Made by a program: the position numbers and the translations under genes. DNA of 64,000 nucleotides from Thozetella sp. PMI_491 (taxonomy: Eukaryota; Ascomycota; Sordariomycetes; Chaetosphaeriales; Chaetosphaeriaceae), in NCBI GenBank assembly GCA_021432635.1, contig MU270015.1, forward strand, positions 9,211-73,210. Direction: 5' to 3'. Of the stretch, positions 21,425 to 33,424 are shown in pieces (the stretch's first letter is position 1; each line of letters starts with the position of its first letter). The notes below the pieces were generated by a model. The model ran no database searches. It saw only the letters and a list, made by a program, of their open reading frames with translations, and had not been told where the DNA came from.

Positions 21425-23571
21425 TCATCGACCGCGATACTCCGGCTTCCTCGCCATATCTATGGCGGGGGGGGCCTCGTCATCCATGGGATAGGGCGGT
21501 GCAGCTCCGGGGGGGCGCGCTACATTGCTCTGCAGTGGAGTCTTGGGCGGCAGTGGCGGAGGTTCGACCCGTGGAGGCGGTTGTGGGCCATCGGGCCTAT
21601 TTGATCCCGCATCATTGTGCCTTCGCGGATAGTCGTTCGGTCCAGATACAACTATCTTGTCCGCCCCTGACGCGTTACGGTACTGTGCGGGAGTGGGAGC
21701 AATCACAACAAGACGGTCTGGCTCGTGCCGCGCGCTCCCATTCCCACCCGCCGCCGGCTCCGTTCTATTATGAGGCTGCCTGCCCGGAGGTGGAGGTGGA
21801 GGCGCTGCAGTGGGTGGAGCAGGTACTCTATGGGCCGGCTGCTGGGTGCTCTTCGCCGTAGGCCGCAGGCGCTCGCCAGAGCTTCGAGGGGACGGAGTGT
21901 TGGCAGACGGTAGGGGTAAGCTGTCCGGCCCGGATTCGTAGGAATGCCTGCTGGGCGGGGTGCTATGGACAGGCCAGGAGCTGGGTATATCGGCGGGAAG
22001 CTCGACGGCTAGGGGCGATGAAATATCCGATGCAGCTCCGGTTTCGACGAGGTCTGGTATGCTCATGGCCAAGCGGTCCCATCGCAGCTTCGCGAGGTGA
22101 ATCTTGGCCAGTTTCGTGGACGCTCCCTGCACCATCTGTTGCTCTTCAGTTCTTCTCAGATACTGTCTGGTGCTAGTGCTGATGTCGGCCAACCTATGCC
22201 ATTCATTCATGCCAAACTCGCCGACCCCGACCTCGACGTTCAGGCGATAGTAGTTTTCGACATTGACTCCGCGCTTGGAGAGGTACTCTTTCTGGATCAG
22301 CTCGTGGATTCTCTCGCACCCCTCAATCTTGGCTATCAGCTTCCTACGCGCTTCGGCAAACTCGCCCAAGAAGCCCTCATACCACATGGTCGAGTTTGCA
22401 TCCGTGCCCTTAGGGCGCTTCCCCGTGCCAACGCTGACGAACACGCCCACCTCCCTGCCTGGCCATTCGTTGACCACGGCCTCATTAAGCGCGTTGATGC
22501 CGGGGTTGAAAGTCCCAGCACCATCATCGTGAAATACAGATTGGCCTATCTGGATGGGCTTAAAGGCAAGGCCGATCGAGCAGGTGGCCCTGCCTGCCTC
22601 CCAAATCGTGCAGTCGAACTCCGGAGCAGGCTCCCTTCTTGAGTCGTAGGAGCGTAACATTGCTGCTTCCCCGCCCTTCTGGGTGCCTTTATAGACGGCA
22701 GTGACGACCCTGTAGCACAACGGTTAGCCGAAGAGGGGGTTTATTGCGGGCCGTTTGGCGATTCCTCACGTTTTTGTCCTGTTTTCCCTTTCGTCGTAGA
22801 GGCGGGCGTTAGGGTTTCCCCCTCTGGAGGAAAAGAACGGGCGGGCCATCTGAGCGGTAGGGCTCTTCGCACTGAAACTAAGAACGCTAGCGTTGCTCGA
22901 ATGCCTTCTCGGGCCCGCGGTGTTGGCCGCGCTCGACCGCCCTGCTACACTGATGGGGGTGGTGGTGTCGGCGGTGGCGGAGCCGTCGTTTCCTTCGCGC
23001 TCGTATACCGTATGCTCGCGGACAGCCTCCTTGATTGCCTCTTCAAGCTTTGTGGCCTTGAAAAGAGTAGAACGGTAGGGTATGCCAGCGATGGTTTTGT
23101 CCGTCTCAAATACCATGCGTGTCATACGCACATAGAGCTCTTTGCAGGTTTCAAGGTCGAGCCGCAGCCGGCCCAGCATCAGGCTAATGAGCCCTCCAGT
23201 GCCCTCCCGAGGTGTCAGTCCCATGACCGCTGCCCAACTGGTCGGGCATAGAGAGAGATCGACTCACCGTGCCGACAATGAGGTCGAAGTGATCGCAGGG
23301 CTTGGGAATCTCGGAACGTTTCGGCGCCCGTCCTTCCATCTCGACGAAAGTCCGGTGCATGAGTTCCTGAAGGATGATGAATATTGAGTACCCGCGGACT
23401 CCTCCTCCATCTGCATCGGTTAGCGCTTGCAGTTCTAGATCCGAGGCGAGCAGGGATGGCCGACAGGCGCGGGGAGCACACAAAGGCAGCCGCGCACGGC
23501 TACTCACCGAGAGACAGGATACGAAGGGGTGGCCCCCTCGTCGTATCCTTTCGCTTCAGTGCGCTGTCCAT
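21425..23571 (-). CDS. Patatin-like phospholipase domain protein, nucleophile apparently lost
   Basis: Four exons (23508-23571, 23268-23410, 22770-23203, 21425-22709) give 641 aa; every junction is GT-AG and in frame. The patatin domain opens with RILSLDGGGVRGYS (oxyanion-hole glycines, residues 18-30) and ends with a DDGAG aspartate motif at 275-279. At the place of the GxSxG nucleophile elbow the splice of exons 2 and 3 gives G-T-G-T-G-G (68-73), so residue 70, normally Ser, reads Gly (GGC instead of AGC). If so, lipid hydrolysis is not expected. After ~residue 410 the tail is Pro/Ser-rich and disordered. Patatin domains act on membrane lipids and also appear in fungal immune-type receptors; no NB or repeat domain follows here. 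The Ser-to-Gly reading depends on the splice at 23204-23267, the only one that keeps frame. Confidence 0.82.
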
Positions 23572-25514
23572 GGAGACTTCGTCTCGGAGGATGAAGCAGA
23601 GCGCTCCGACAGATATTGAGGGAAGGACTGCGGACGCGATTTTGGAGAGGAGCGAGCGAGAGGGGAGGGAAAAAAAAATTGGGAACGGCAAGGCAAGTAG
23701 GCAGCCCGTTGGGTCGCTGACGATGATGAATCGCGGGGCTTAGTTTGCTTGGCTGGGCCTGGCCCCTCCCTCTGACGCAGCCGATATTTTTTGGAGCTGT
23801 TGCTAGCCAGGCACAGCAATTTTCGGATGAGGGAGGGGGGAATCGAGGGGCAAGACAAGGTACATGTGAGCTAACGGAGAGAAGTCCTGAAGGGTATTAT
23901 AACCCAGCAGACTGGAACTCGGAAGGGCGCTAAGGGCGGGTTTGTCTTTCTGTAGCAGGGCAATGGATCATTCGCGCGTGGGTGATGACAGCAACTAGGA
24001 CAGAGTGCCGGTCTCTTGGGCGTGGCGAGCCTCGAGTTCGCACTGGCTGACGGGCGGAACCCCCGGTGACGGGTGTAACTAGAGCCAAGTAGGGTAGCGA
24101 GGTTGGGCTAGTCTGTACGGATACAGTAAGGTACCTATAGGACTTGATGTAGCCCATATTGTCCGCGCGAGGACCGTTAGAACACGTTCTTCCACATGGC
24201 AACAACGCAACGGTGGCGGTGCAGGGAAGAGGTGGCAAGGAAGAGGGCGCGTTGGCGCGGTACCTGAGCTTGCTGAGCCATCTGAACAATCACTTTTGGT
24301 CTGGTTGGCCACTGATAAGCACGGGGAGACGAGATTCGCTCTTCGCCTCTCGACCAGCGCTGCGTCGAGAACTCTGGCCACGCCCAACCAATCGGTTAGC
24401 TAGCCAAGCTAGCCAACTGTCGCCGCCCGGGGGGGAGGGGGCAGAGGGGTATGGCACCCGCCTCCTTACTACTACTACTAGCCCACCACAACACGTTCTC
24501 GCGGGCTCCCTCAACTTTCAGTCTCTGGTGGCGGCGTGTGGCAGCTGCGTAGCGTGACAGCCCATGGAAACCATTGCACGAACCATGATAGGATCTAGAG
24601 CCATCCAATTGGAGACTGCATCGCGGAAGACGAACCGGATCGGAGGTAGATCTACGGAGTGTGTGGCTCAGCTTGCCGAGGAAGCGAGCCAAAGTGGGTT
24701 GAACTGGAAGATTCGACTGCTTATTGGCGCAGCGCCGATTGGTAGAGGCCGCAGCCGCCGTGGGTTGAAGAAAGTCGATGCGCCGGCCACGAAGTGATGG
24801 CAAACCTGGGCTTCCGCGGGTTGGCGATTGGAGCACCCCAATTAGTCCAAGATCTATGTTTGTTCAGAGAGAGGGAAAATAAATATGGGCGGGCGCAGGG
24901 GGGGGGGGGGGGGGGGGGGGGAGTGAGTGAGACTGGCTCGGCCACTGCTGGAGGTTGTACTGCTGTATGAATGCCATGCATGATTGTACTATGTACAATA
25001 CACACCGTTCTCTACCTACCTTACCTTAGGTACCTAAGTACGTACGAAAGGTTGGCACTTTGGGGACGACTGAGGCTGGTCCCTCGCACCTTACTGGACG
25101 GGCCGGGAGCATGCCCGCGAGACCTAAGGATGGCCCGATGGATCTCATAAGGCACTTGTAGTTGTGCTCTATTAAAAATATCACGCATCTAGAAAGCAGA
25201 TATTTGGGCATATATATCCGTATATGGACTTTCGCACTAATCCAGCTGGACCCATTCAGCCATGGAAGGCTATCGAGCGGCCAGTGCATGCCATGCCTAT
25301 GAGCCTGGCAAGCGGGGTTAGGGTCTGGCTCAAGCACCGAACAAAAGGACTACGTCACCACTTGGCGTGTAAGTCGTGCACATCCTAGCCGCAAGCCAAG
25401 CCCAAACCCGCCCCCTGTCTCCCTCTATCGCAATATGTCGCTTTCCTTCGAGATCATGTGTCGCTGGACTCCCAAGCTGGAGTAGAGTGCCCAAGGAGCT
25501 CATTACTAGCCAAA
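23572..25514. other. Divergent intergenic region between patatin-like and HAM1-like genes
   Basis: This 1.9-kb region holds the two promoters. It shows a CTACTACTA run near 24469-24480, a long G run near 24900-24920 and a cluster of TACCT/AGGTA palindromes at 25012-25046. No coding frame is supported. Confidence 0.6.
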
Positions 25515-27802
25515 ATGCCATTTTTCGGCCGTGAGAGCCGGGAGGACGAGGAGGCGCGACAGCCTCTACTTCCTCGGTACCATGATGCAACGTCGATTCA
25601 GAGGCAGGCCCACCAGAAGTTGCATACCTACCAGATGCTGCGCGCCTTATCTCAAGGCTTTATGCCGTCCAACGAGCAAGTCATCGCCAACCTCCGGACT
25701 CTTCTCGCCTCCGACCTTCTCAACCCTCCTGGGGACGACCTCAGCGACTCTAGCCTCGCCCTTGTGCACTACAGTAGGAAGTTCCTCCAACAGCTGATCC
25801 AGCTTCTCCTGCACAAGAACGACAGAGATCAGATCCAGGACTTTGTATGGTATCTGAAGGAGGCCCAATCCTCGGTCGATGCCTCAGACCTTCTTGCCCG
25901 AGCCGCCCGCGCCCCGACCCCGGCCCGAGCCAACGCCGTTGCTGGTAAGACGAGCCAAATCCTAGGCACCCTGCTAAAGAGACGACTGACCCTAGACCAG
26001 TTAGCAAGAGCTTGCAGACCGTAGGGTCTTTGCTTCTGAACAACTCGGACTTCAGGCTATTTCTTTCCGACCTCGGCGGACTTGTGCGGGAAGTCTTCCG
26101 GGACGCAGCCTTCTCCCTGTCGGCGGCTTCTCGGGAGGCTGGGAGGCAGCTAGACCTTTCAGAAGATGGCCAAGGCATCACAAACAATCATCGCAGCGAG
26201 GATGAACGCTCACAGACCACGCCACAGGACCTGAGGGACCAAGCTGCCGAAGTCTCTAGCGTAGTAGTCGACAGTGCGGCCAAGGTCATCAGAGACACCG
26301 AGGATAGCATTGCCAGCAAAGCCAGGGGGGAGCGAGGAGATGTACTCGCATCCCGCTTGAAGCAAGCCGTTTCCAGACTTCGCACCAAACCAGGCTACAC
26401 AGAGTCAGTCTCTACACTGACCCTGCTGCTGAAGCGCATCATTGCAATCTATGCGCGCGCCGGAACCGACACTATACGGACCATAGACGGGGGTCTTGAG
26501 CGCAACCCAGAGATAGATCGGGCCCTCACCAACTTCTGCCTGTTGGTCTCCTCACTTGGGGATAAGGATAGATGGAAGAGCCTCGGAGTTAAGTTCCAGG
26601 AATTTGTCGAGCGCGGTCGGGAGGATTCCGGGTTTGACGACCTGCTTCGCCAGATCGGCAACTCGGTCCAGGACATGTTCACGGATCCGACATTCTTCGA
26701 CCGGGCCGACGACAGTTTTCGAGACCTCCAAGAGAAGTCTCGTCAGATTGCTGGGCGGTCATCACTATGGGAGGATATTCAAGACTTGCTGCAGGCACTC
26801 GAGTCCGCTCTGCGAACGATACCAGAAGACGGAGACGTCTCCGCACTGGTTGAAACGAGCTCTCAAATCTGGGGTCTTGTGACATCTCCCCACGGGGACA
26901 CCAGCTCAGACTTCATCGCTGACCTCACGCACGTGTTCGTGCCGCTTCTGGTCCGATCGCTCAAATACATCCCGGTCCCCCGGCTCGAGATCTCCTCCCC
27001 TGGAGTTGACCTGCTTCTCGAAAACCTCATCTTGGAGCCCGGTGACGTGATCAATGGCACATCCTTCCTCCCGTACAGGGTTCGTGTGGAGACATACAAC
27101 GATGTCGAAGTCCGAAAGGCTAGATTTAGAACGGCCACTGCCGTCAAGACAGTTGTGAGGCTGAAGATTGACGGGCTCTCGATCCGCGCCGAAGAGATGG
27201 GCTTTTGGCTACGAGCCCGGGCCCTTTTTGTCCGCCTGATGGACCAAGGGATCGCGTCCTTCCGCCTAGACGAAAGAGGACTCGACATCCACCTTGAGTT
27301 TGAGCTGGGCAAGGACAGAGTTGATAAGATCCTGTCGCTCAGAAAAGTCCAAGTCAGCATACACAAGATCGACTGGGCTGTTCGGAAGAGCCGGTTCTCG
27401 TTTCTCTCCTGGGCTCTCAAGCCTCTCATTAGGCCCATCCTGAGAAGGGCGATCGAGGCACAGCTGAGCTCGGCAATCGCAGATGCGCTACGATTCACAA
27501 ACCGAGAACTGGTGTTTGCTCGGGAGCGATTGCGGGCCGCCCGTATCTCCAATCCAGGAGACCTAGGCACTTTCGTCAAGGCGGTCTTGGCACGCTTTGT
27601 TCCGCCGAGCAACCCCGACATCCAGACACGGGTCGGGGTTGACCACTCGGGCAGAGGCGTTTTCCAGGGAATCTACACCCCCGCGTCCGTAGTTAAGATC
27701 TGGCACGAAGAGGCGGCTAGGGCTCCTTCCCGCATCCGCGAATACGAGAGAGGTGGATGGCGCAATGGGATATTCGACATCCCCGCCGCAGTATCTGTCT
27801 AA
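25515..27802 (+). CDS. HAM1-like protein (former DUF5923/DUF4449), BPI/LEA-like fold
   Basis: Exons 25515-25944 and 26001-27802, joined across a 56-nt GTAAGA...CAG intron, give 743 aa. The ATG at 25515 starts MPFFGRES; the longer open frame upstream has no ATG. The N-terminal ~530 residues are helical and highly charged, with repeated amphipathic segments (e.g. LARAAR, VREVFRDAAFSLS). The C-terminal ~200 residues (VPRLEISSPGVDLLLENLIL to the end) look like the conserved C-terminal domain, whose strand pattern recalls the bactericidal permeability-increasing protein (TULIP-like) lipid-binding fold. There is no signal peptide or membrane span, suggesting a cytosolic, membrane-contacting protein. 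Family identification is from recall of the pattern; a lipid-transfer role is inference. Confidence 0.72.
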
Positions 27803-29065
27803 CCCCGCGTTTGTGAGAACAACCTCCACGGGTTATGTGGAGATTGGGCACAGCCAAACATCATTCGTAGCCGGCGATGTACATGCATCTGTTCCCTTCA
27901 CAGCTCTGGCCTGGTTGCCACCTTCTACTTGCGTCACTTCCGTTATAGCGACGGATCATGGACAAGTGATGAGTCGGTCGTTTAAGAACGTGCAGCTAGT
28001 GGCATGTTGAGATCAGAAGTCATTGATATGGCAAATGGATCTGTTCCTCAAAACGGCCTAGTAGGACAAGTTGGGCGTGGTCCCAGGGAGCTCTCAAGCC
28101 TACCTCCTCTATGAGGAGATATGGAAGATCGTAGGAAGGGGGGGCAAGAAGAGTTAGCTATATTGGGAGTTGTGAGCCGGGCCGCTCCACATCCCTCCCT
28201 TACTGCCCCCCGGAAGTCAAGAAGTCGGGAAAGCAGCCGAGAAAATAGTCTAGGAAGGCACAAGGTAATAGGACAAATTGAGGTACCCCCAAGGATGTTT
28301 GGGAATGGAAAGATGTCGTTAGTGGTGAACCCGTGAGCGGAAATAAGAGGCATTACCAGGAAAAGGTCCATACCTCGGCTCCTGGGCGACTCCTTGCCTC
28401 CTTGGATGCCAAGGGCGATTCGGTGTCAGGGCGTCAAAGCAGACGAGAACTCTGTTTCTTCAATCCAAGGGCTCTCCCTCTTCCAAGGCTGATCGGGAAG
28501 TGCCGTCACGAGGCCGAAGCAAGCTCGGCGTCGGGTGGTCCCACCTGAAAATCCGGGGGTGGAGAGCTTGCAGCTCCTGCGGCTCAGGGTGGTGACAGTG
28601 GAAAGCTATGACCTCATCGCGGGCTCAGGCACTAACGACGTCAGACCCCTCGCTTTTTCCCTGTTTATTCAACTTCCACTACAGCCAATGTCGTCCACTT
28701 ACAGGCCACTGCTGCTTGGCCAGCTGCGTCATGGCCGTGTTGCCGCTAGAGGGTGATTCACAGCAAAGTGAGGGCGAATGAGGCCTGCCCTTCCAGACAT
28801 CACCAGCAGGCATGCAGCTGCTATGACGACGACGACGACGACTTGCATCCCTGCCACGGAGGCCAGGGAAACCATGGAAGAGGCTGTCACCGCTGGTGCG
28901 CCTATATAGCCATCCACACCCTCCGTGTCTTACGTAGCGCTCTGCACTCTTCCTCTGCCATTGTGCTCACACGCCGCCCAGCTACTTGACCTACCACGCT
29001 CCCGCTACTCAGTCAATCAGTCTAGGACCTTCGCACCTCCAGCCGCACAGGCAGCAGCCGCTACA
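27803..29065. other. Intergenic, no gene supported
   Basis: This 1.26-kb stretch lies between two + strand genes. It holds the terminator of the HAM1-like gene and the promoter of the MARVEL gene. A GAC microrepeat lies near 28826-28843. Nothing else is recognisable. Confidence 0.6.
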
Positions 29066-29822
29066 ATGATTCTCACTGATCTATTTTCCATGATCCTCCG
29101 CCTAGCGGAGCTGGCTTTCGCTGCCATCGTGGCGGGCCTGACCGGAAACTACCTCCACTCCGTCGAGGGTAGCTCGTCGTGGGATCAGGGCCGCTTCATT
29201 TATACCGAGGTTGTGGCTGGCCTGTCCATCATTTTTTCCATTATCTGGCTCTTCCCTTTCAGCGGCTCCTTCATCCACTGGCCTGCCGACCTCTTCATCA
29301 GCGTCATGTGGTGGGTTTCGTTTGGGCTTATGGTCAACTGGTAAGGCTCCTCTCCGCGAATGTCCCCACGCATCCGTAGCAACCTGTGTGGCCGTGCTAA
29401 TGTTGCTTCCCTCGCCACCAGGCTCAACGGAACTTGCGGGTAAGTCTTTCACCTATTCCCTATATGCAATCTACAGGCCGGAGCACCCAGGCCCTGGGGC
29501 CCTTGGAGCCTCCATTCAGCAACACGTCGACTTGACGCCGGCTCACTAGAGCCATATCCCCTGGTTCTCTATTCGCCGAAATAGACAACGAGCTCGAGGC
29601 TGACGGTGCTACAGATATGTCTTCGACTGGGACGGCATCTCGTTCCACGGGGTCGACACATGTGCCGAGTGGAAGGCCGACATCGCCTTCGCCTTTCTCA
29701 GCGCCCTTTGCTGGCTGGTCAGTGCCCTCGTTGGCATTTACTGGGTTCACCGCCACAGAACACCGCCGGCCACTACCAGCGCCGGATACCGCAGGCGCCG
29801 CTGGTACCGCTCCCGCGTCTAA
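29066..29822 (+). CDS. MARVEL-domain membrane protein
   Basis: Three exons (29066-29340, 29422-29439, 29615-29822) give 166 aa. The middle exon is only 18 nt and encodes LNGTCG with split codons at both ends; removing it would break the frame of neither flank but would delete a conserved-looking loop with a Cys. Four hydrophobic segments are visible at about residues 8-26, 44-63, 73-92 and 121-142. The extracellular loop between segments 3 and 4 carries two Cys (97, 114), and the tail is basic (RRRRWYRSR). Four spans of this spacing are typical of fungal MARVEL proteins that organise plasma membrane domains. The start was chosen as the first ATG before span 1; no signal peptide is needed. Confidence 0.8.
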
Positions 29823-31891
29823 ACGACCCCCCCACACGTGGCGTGCCGAGCCCCAGTCCAACCAACGGACTGACGACCAGCAACCGCTCCCCGTTGACGT
29901 GCCGCCGGGCTGGTAACCGCGCACACCACCCGATGCGAACTTACATTCTGGTCCCCCACACACGCTAGACCTGCATTGATACCCCCCCTCCCGGCCGGTC
30001 CCGACCTTGATCTCGATATTACATCGTTTCTGCGCAGTCCTTTATCATTTTCGAGTCTGCTCTCTTTGGACAGCCTCTGCAATCCCAATGCCTACCGCAG
30101 GAGAGACTGTTTTACTTGGCGTGGCTAGGCCACATTCGTGTCAGCCCTGGTGCATGGAGTTGCGTGGGCAGTCCCGTCTTCTTTACTCCCATTCCGCGCT
30201 GATGTTTTCTTAATCTCCTAATCCACTTCACCGACGCCGGTCTCAGGGATTTCGATATCTTTCACTTTTCGGGAACTCGTGGAGGTAGAATTCATATCAA
30301 GTAATAAAGACAGGGTGGTGGACTTCCACCTTCCCTTGCAAAGACCCAAGGAACATGTGCAGGAAATCCCAAATCCTTTGTCGTAAGCCTTAGCGGGATT
30401 TTGATAGCTTCACAGGATTCTGTGCCTCCGTACATTAGCCTAGGGGGCCCTGTAGGTGTTGCGCGTAAATGAGACGGAAACGTCATCTATCCTCGCAAGC
30501 AACTGTAGTCTAGGAGGGAAATTGTAGTCGAGGAGCTCTCGAAGCAGCGGTAGTAGTCGATTGTGTCTTGCACGTTGGAAATTGTCACAGAGCTATCGAA
30601 TCTCAGATGTCTATGACGCGGGCCCATAGCCCAAGATAAACTTAGCCTTGCTAGGTCACTAGAGGGGAATCGGGTGGTGGCAATTTCACCCTTGCGTATA
30701 CTTGCGAGCTCCTCTATGGTTCGCTGGTATTTTGAAAATGCCAACCGGGTAATTGAAGAGCCAGGGGATCGAGGGAAGATGTGGGTAGCTCGCGCCGCCA
30801 CATTGGATGAAACAGCGCCCAGAGATCTTAACCCATACCCACAGTCCCCAAGTCGTGATGTCAACGCCTCCACCGAGCCAATTTGACTGAGGCAGGCTGG
30901 AACTACCGGAAAAGCCGGATAATCTACTCATTAACTGCTGCAACCTGCGGCTTGGGGTGCTGGGTGTGCTACGTAAACATGAGAGAGGGGAAACGACGCG
31001 GCAAGCCAAACTTACTGTGCAGAGACGAAGACGGGGCGCCTGTAGTAGATGCTTGAGCTTCGGCACCATCCGGCCCCCTCCTTTGGTAGCTCGCAAATCC
31101 CGATCGTCGACCAGGATACCCGCCCATCCCAAGACTCTGATACCACTAATGACGGCTTCGATGACGCGCTGAATGGACAGGCGCGTTTAGGTTGCATAGA
31201 CTGTGTTCCACCGCAGCTAAGCCCGGGATCGTCGAATCTTGGTTCTTAAGCACGAGGCAACATCCAAGGCTGGGGAGCTACCGGATAAGCCAGGATAGAG
31301 CTTGGCTTACTTCGGTGGTCTTGAAGGTGCTCACACCTCTAGTCCGGTACCTTGCCTGCAAAGCACCAAGCCCGCCACGTGCTAAGAATAGTCAAGCCTT
31401 CGTGGGTGGAGGTAGACCCAAGCAGCGTCATTAACAAGGGGACCGGTGTGTTTCTCCTACACTGCGCGAGAATATTAGCTCCTCTTCTCGAGCATGGCCC
31501 GAAACGATGACGACGGATGAGATCAGAGGCAGCAATCCCCCCCGGGAGCCCTGTGTCCTCCCTGTTTTGAGACTTCGAGATCCAGGAACTCGCTGTGGCA
31601 GCCGTGTTTTCGGCCGTTGATCCACCGACAGGCACGTTGTGGATGATCTACCTGGTCAATGAGATAATAGATGATGACGTGGCGCCGGCCTCCTAGGTTC
31701 ACTGAGAAATCTTGGACAATCTTGGACGTATAAATAGATAGTAAGTCAGCGACTACCTGCCAGTCTCATAGCATCAGCTACACCATCTGGCACCCACGGC
31801 GAAGAAGTTATCCAAGAGACCAGCCCAAATTAATCCGTCTCCATTCAATTAGTTGAACACACATCAAATTACCACACACCACTCCTACACG
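29823..31891. other. Intergenic, no gene supported
   Basis: This 2.1-kb region lies between the MARVEL gene and the repeat-protein gene. Frames on the - strand at 30487-31132 lack any domain and overlap + strand frames. A TATA box for the downstream gene lies near its end. Confidence 0.55.
31729..31736 (+). promoter_or_regulatory. TATA box of the disordered repeat protein gene
   Basis: TATAAATA lies 156 bp before the ATG at 31892, leaving a 5' leader of roughly 120-130 nt. A strong TATA is common in highly induced fungal stress or conidiation genes. Confidence 0.6.
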
Positions 31892-32518
31892 ATGTCCGGT
31901 ATCGTCAACAAGGTCAAGGAGGCGATCCATGGTGACAGTCACAAGCACGAAAATAATGTCCCGGAAGGAACATACGGCCCGCACAGCTCGCGAACCGCCA
32001 ATGCTGCAGACCCTCGGGTAGACTCAGACCGAGACAATACCGCACGACATGCCGGTACTGCTCGCACGGCTGGCCACGGCGAGTTCGGTAGCGGGCACGG
32101 CTTCGTTGGAACCGAAGGTAGTGCGGCCCCCGGACCAAACATGGCCGCTTCTGGCTACGAAACTAGGGTCGGCACCGGAGCCGCAGGTACTGGTCGAGCC
32201 GACGCAACACCGGGTACTTACGACTCGGGCGTGCATGCTCCAGGGCACCGAGTCGCCGGGTCCGGGGTTACTGGTGTGACAGGGACGCATGGTGCCCCGA
32301 CAGGCACTTTTGGGCCGCACAGCTCGAAGATGGCTAATGCGGCGGACCCCCGAGTGGATTCGGACAGAGATGGTCGCGCGGCTATCGGCACCGGGCCAGG
32401 ACCTGCTCCGAATACGGCTGGCCCCCACAAGAATGATGCATTGAACAAGATGGATCCCCGTGTGGACTCGGATATGGACGGATCCCGTACGGTCGGAGGG
32501 AACAAGACATACCAGTAA
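31892..32518 (+). CDS. Disordered hydrophilic protein with three 20-residue repeats
   Basis: Single exon, 208 aa, starting MSGIVNKVKEAIHG, which could form a short amphipathic helix. The rest is Gly/Ala/Thr/His/Asp-rich and predicted unstructured. A 20-residue unit with core DPRVDSD recurs at residues 29-48, 141-160 and 177-196; the first two are near identical (GPHSS...ANAADPRVDSDRD) and the third is diverged. There is almost no hydrophobic content, no Cys and no Trp. Small fungal proteins with this repeat are widespread and look like hydrophilins, which are often stress-induced; function is unknown. The stop codon overlaps a GTAAGT sequence, so a further exon cannot be excluded. A TATA box precedes it. 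Confidence 0.8.
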   Translation: MSGIVNKVKEAIHGDSHKHENNVPEGTYGPHSSRTANAADPRVDSDRDNTARHAGTARTAGHGEFGSGHGFVGTEGSAAPGPNMAASGYETRVGTGAAGTGRADATPGTYDSGVHAPGHRVAGSGVTGVTGTHGAPTGTFGPHSSKMANAADPRVDSDRDGRAAIGTGPGPAPNTAGPHKNDALNKMDPRVDSDMDGSRTVGGNKTYQ

Positions 32519-33424
32519 GTAAGTACTGAGGCTACACTAAATCACAGTTACAGCAGAGCGTACGCCTAATTCGGGAAGCTAGGTCCGAATCGGCATATCC
32601 TAAAGATCCTACCGATGCTGCTCAAGTTCCACCATCCGTGTTGAGGAAGCATGTTGGAGATGTGTCGCGTGAGCATGAGGACATGGGTCATGGTCGGGAG
32701 AGGCGCAACAGCACCAAGACTCACCAAGAGACGTTTAGGGGAATTTAAGGCAGAAATGATGCCAGCCTGCACAGCAAAACGCGGGTTTGTACACCGAGAG
32801 TACATGCGTGTCGATATAAGTTTTTTGGAAATGTATGGATTTGTCTGCCAAGATAATTGCAGTGTGAGACTTAGTGCGTCTGTGAGTGACATGAAGTATT
32901 GCCGTTCTACTGTTGCGGACGAGAATATCGTAGTCAATTGCCAAGCCTAGTGCTGTACCCGCACACGTGCACCTGTGCTGTGGCACATGCGTCAGGCGGC
33001 ACATGTTCTCCAAGCCCCGCCTTCCTCGTTTACCTACCTAAAGCCATAATCCCATCTCAACTTCTACCCACCACCTGTTTACGTGATCCTCCAGCCTCGT
33101 CCCGAACGTCGCCTACTTCCACCTCAAACTAAGCCCTCCCTGCCCAGCTATCCTGGTTGTACTCGCACCTGAGGTGGACAGTAGCATAAGCGGTCCTTTT
33201 GGCTTTCTCCCGGGCTATCGCCCTGAAATGAGGCTTTGGATGCTGCTCAGCGAGTTCCTGGCAACGTGAGCGAGTAGGCAAGTTGTCGGACTTAAAAATA
33301 TCCGAGAGAGAGTTAGACAACGGCAGAGCGAACCGGAACGGCAACAACGTAGGGTGACGAGGCTGGGTAGGAGGAAATGCTGGAGAGTGTTGAACGAAGA
33401 GGACGGGGTGCCGTGGCCTCGACC
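32519..33424. other. Intergenic, 3' of repeat protein and promoter of atg5
   Basis: No coding frame is supported over this 0.9 kb. Open frames are short and without domains. Confidence 0.6.

Noticed and set aside
30487-31132. 128- and 148-aa frames on the - strand as a possible gene
   Set aside because: No domain and no consistent exon join; composition like other intergenic DNA.
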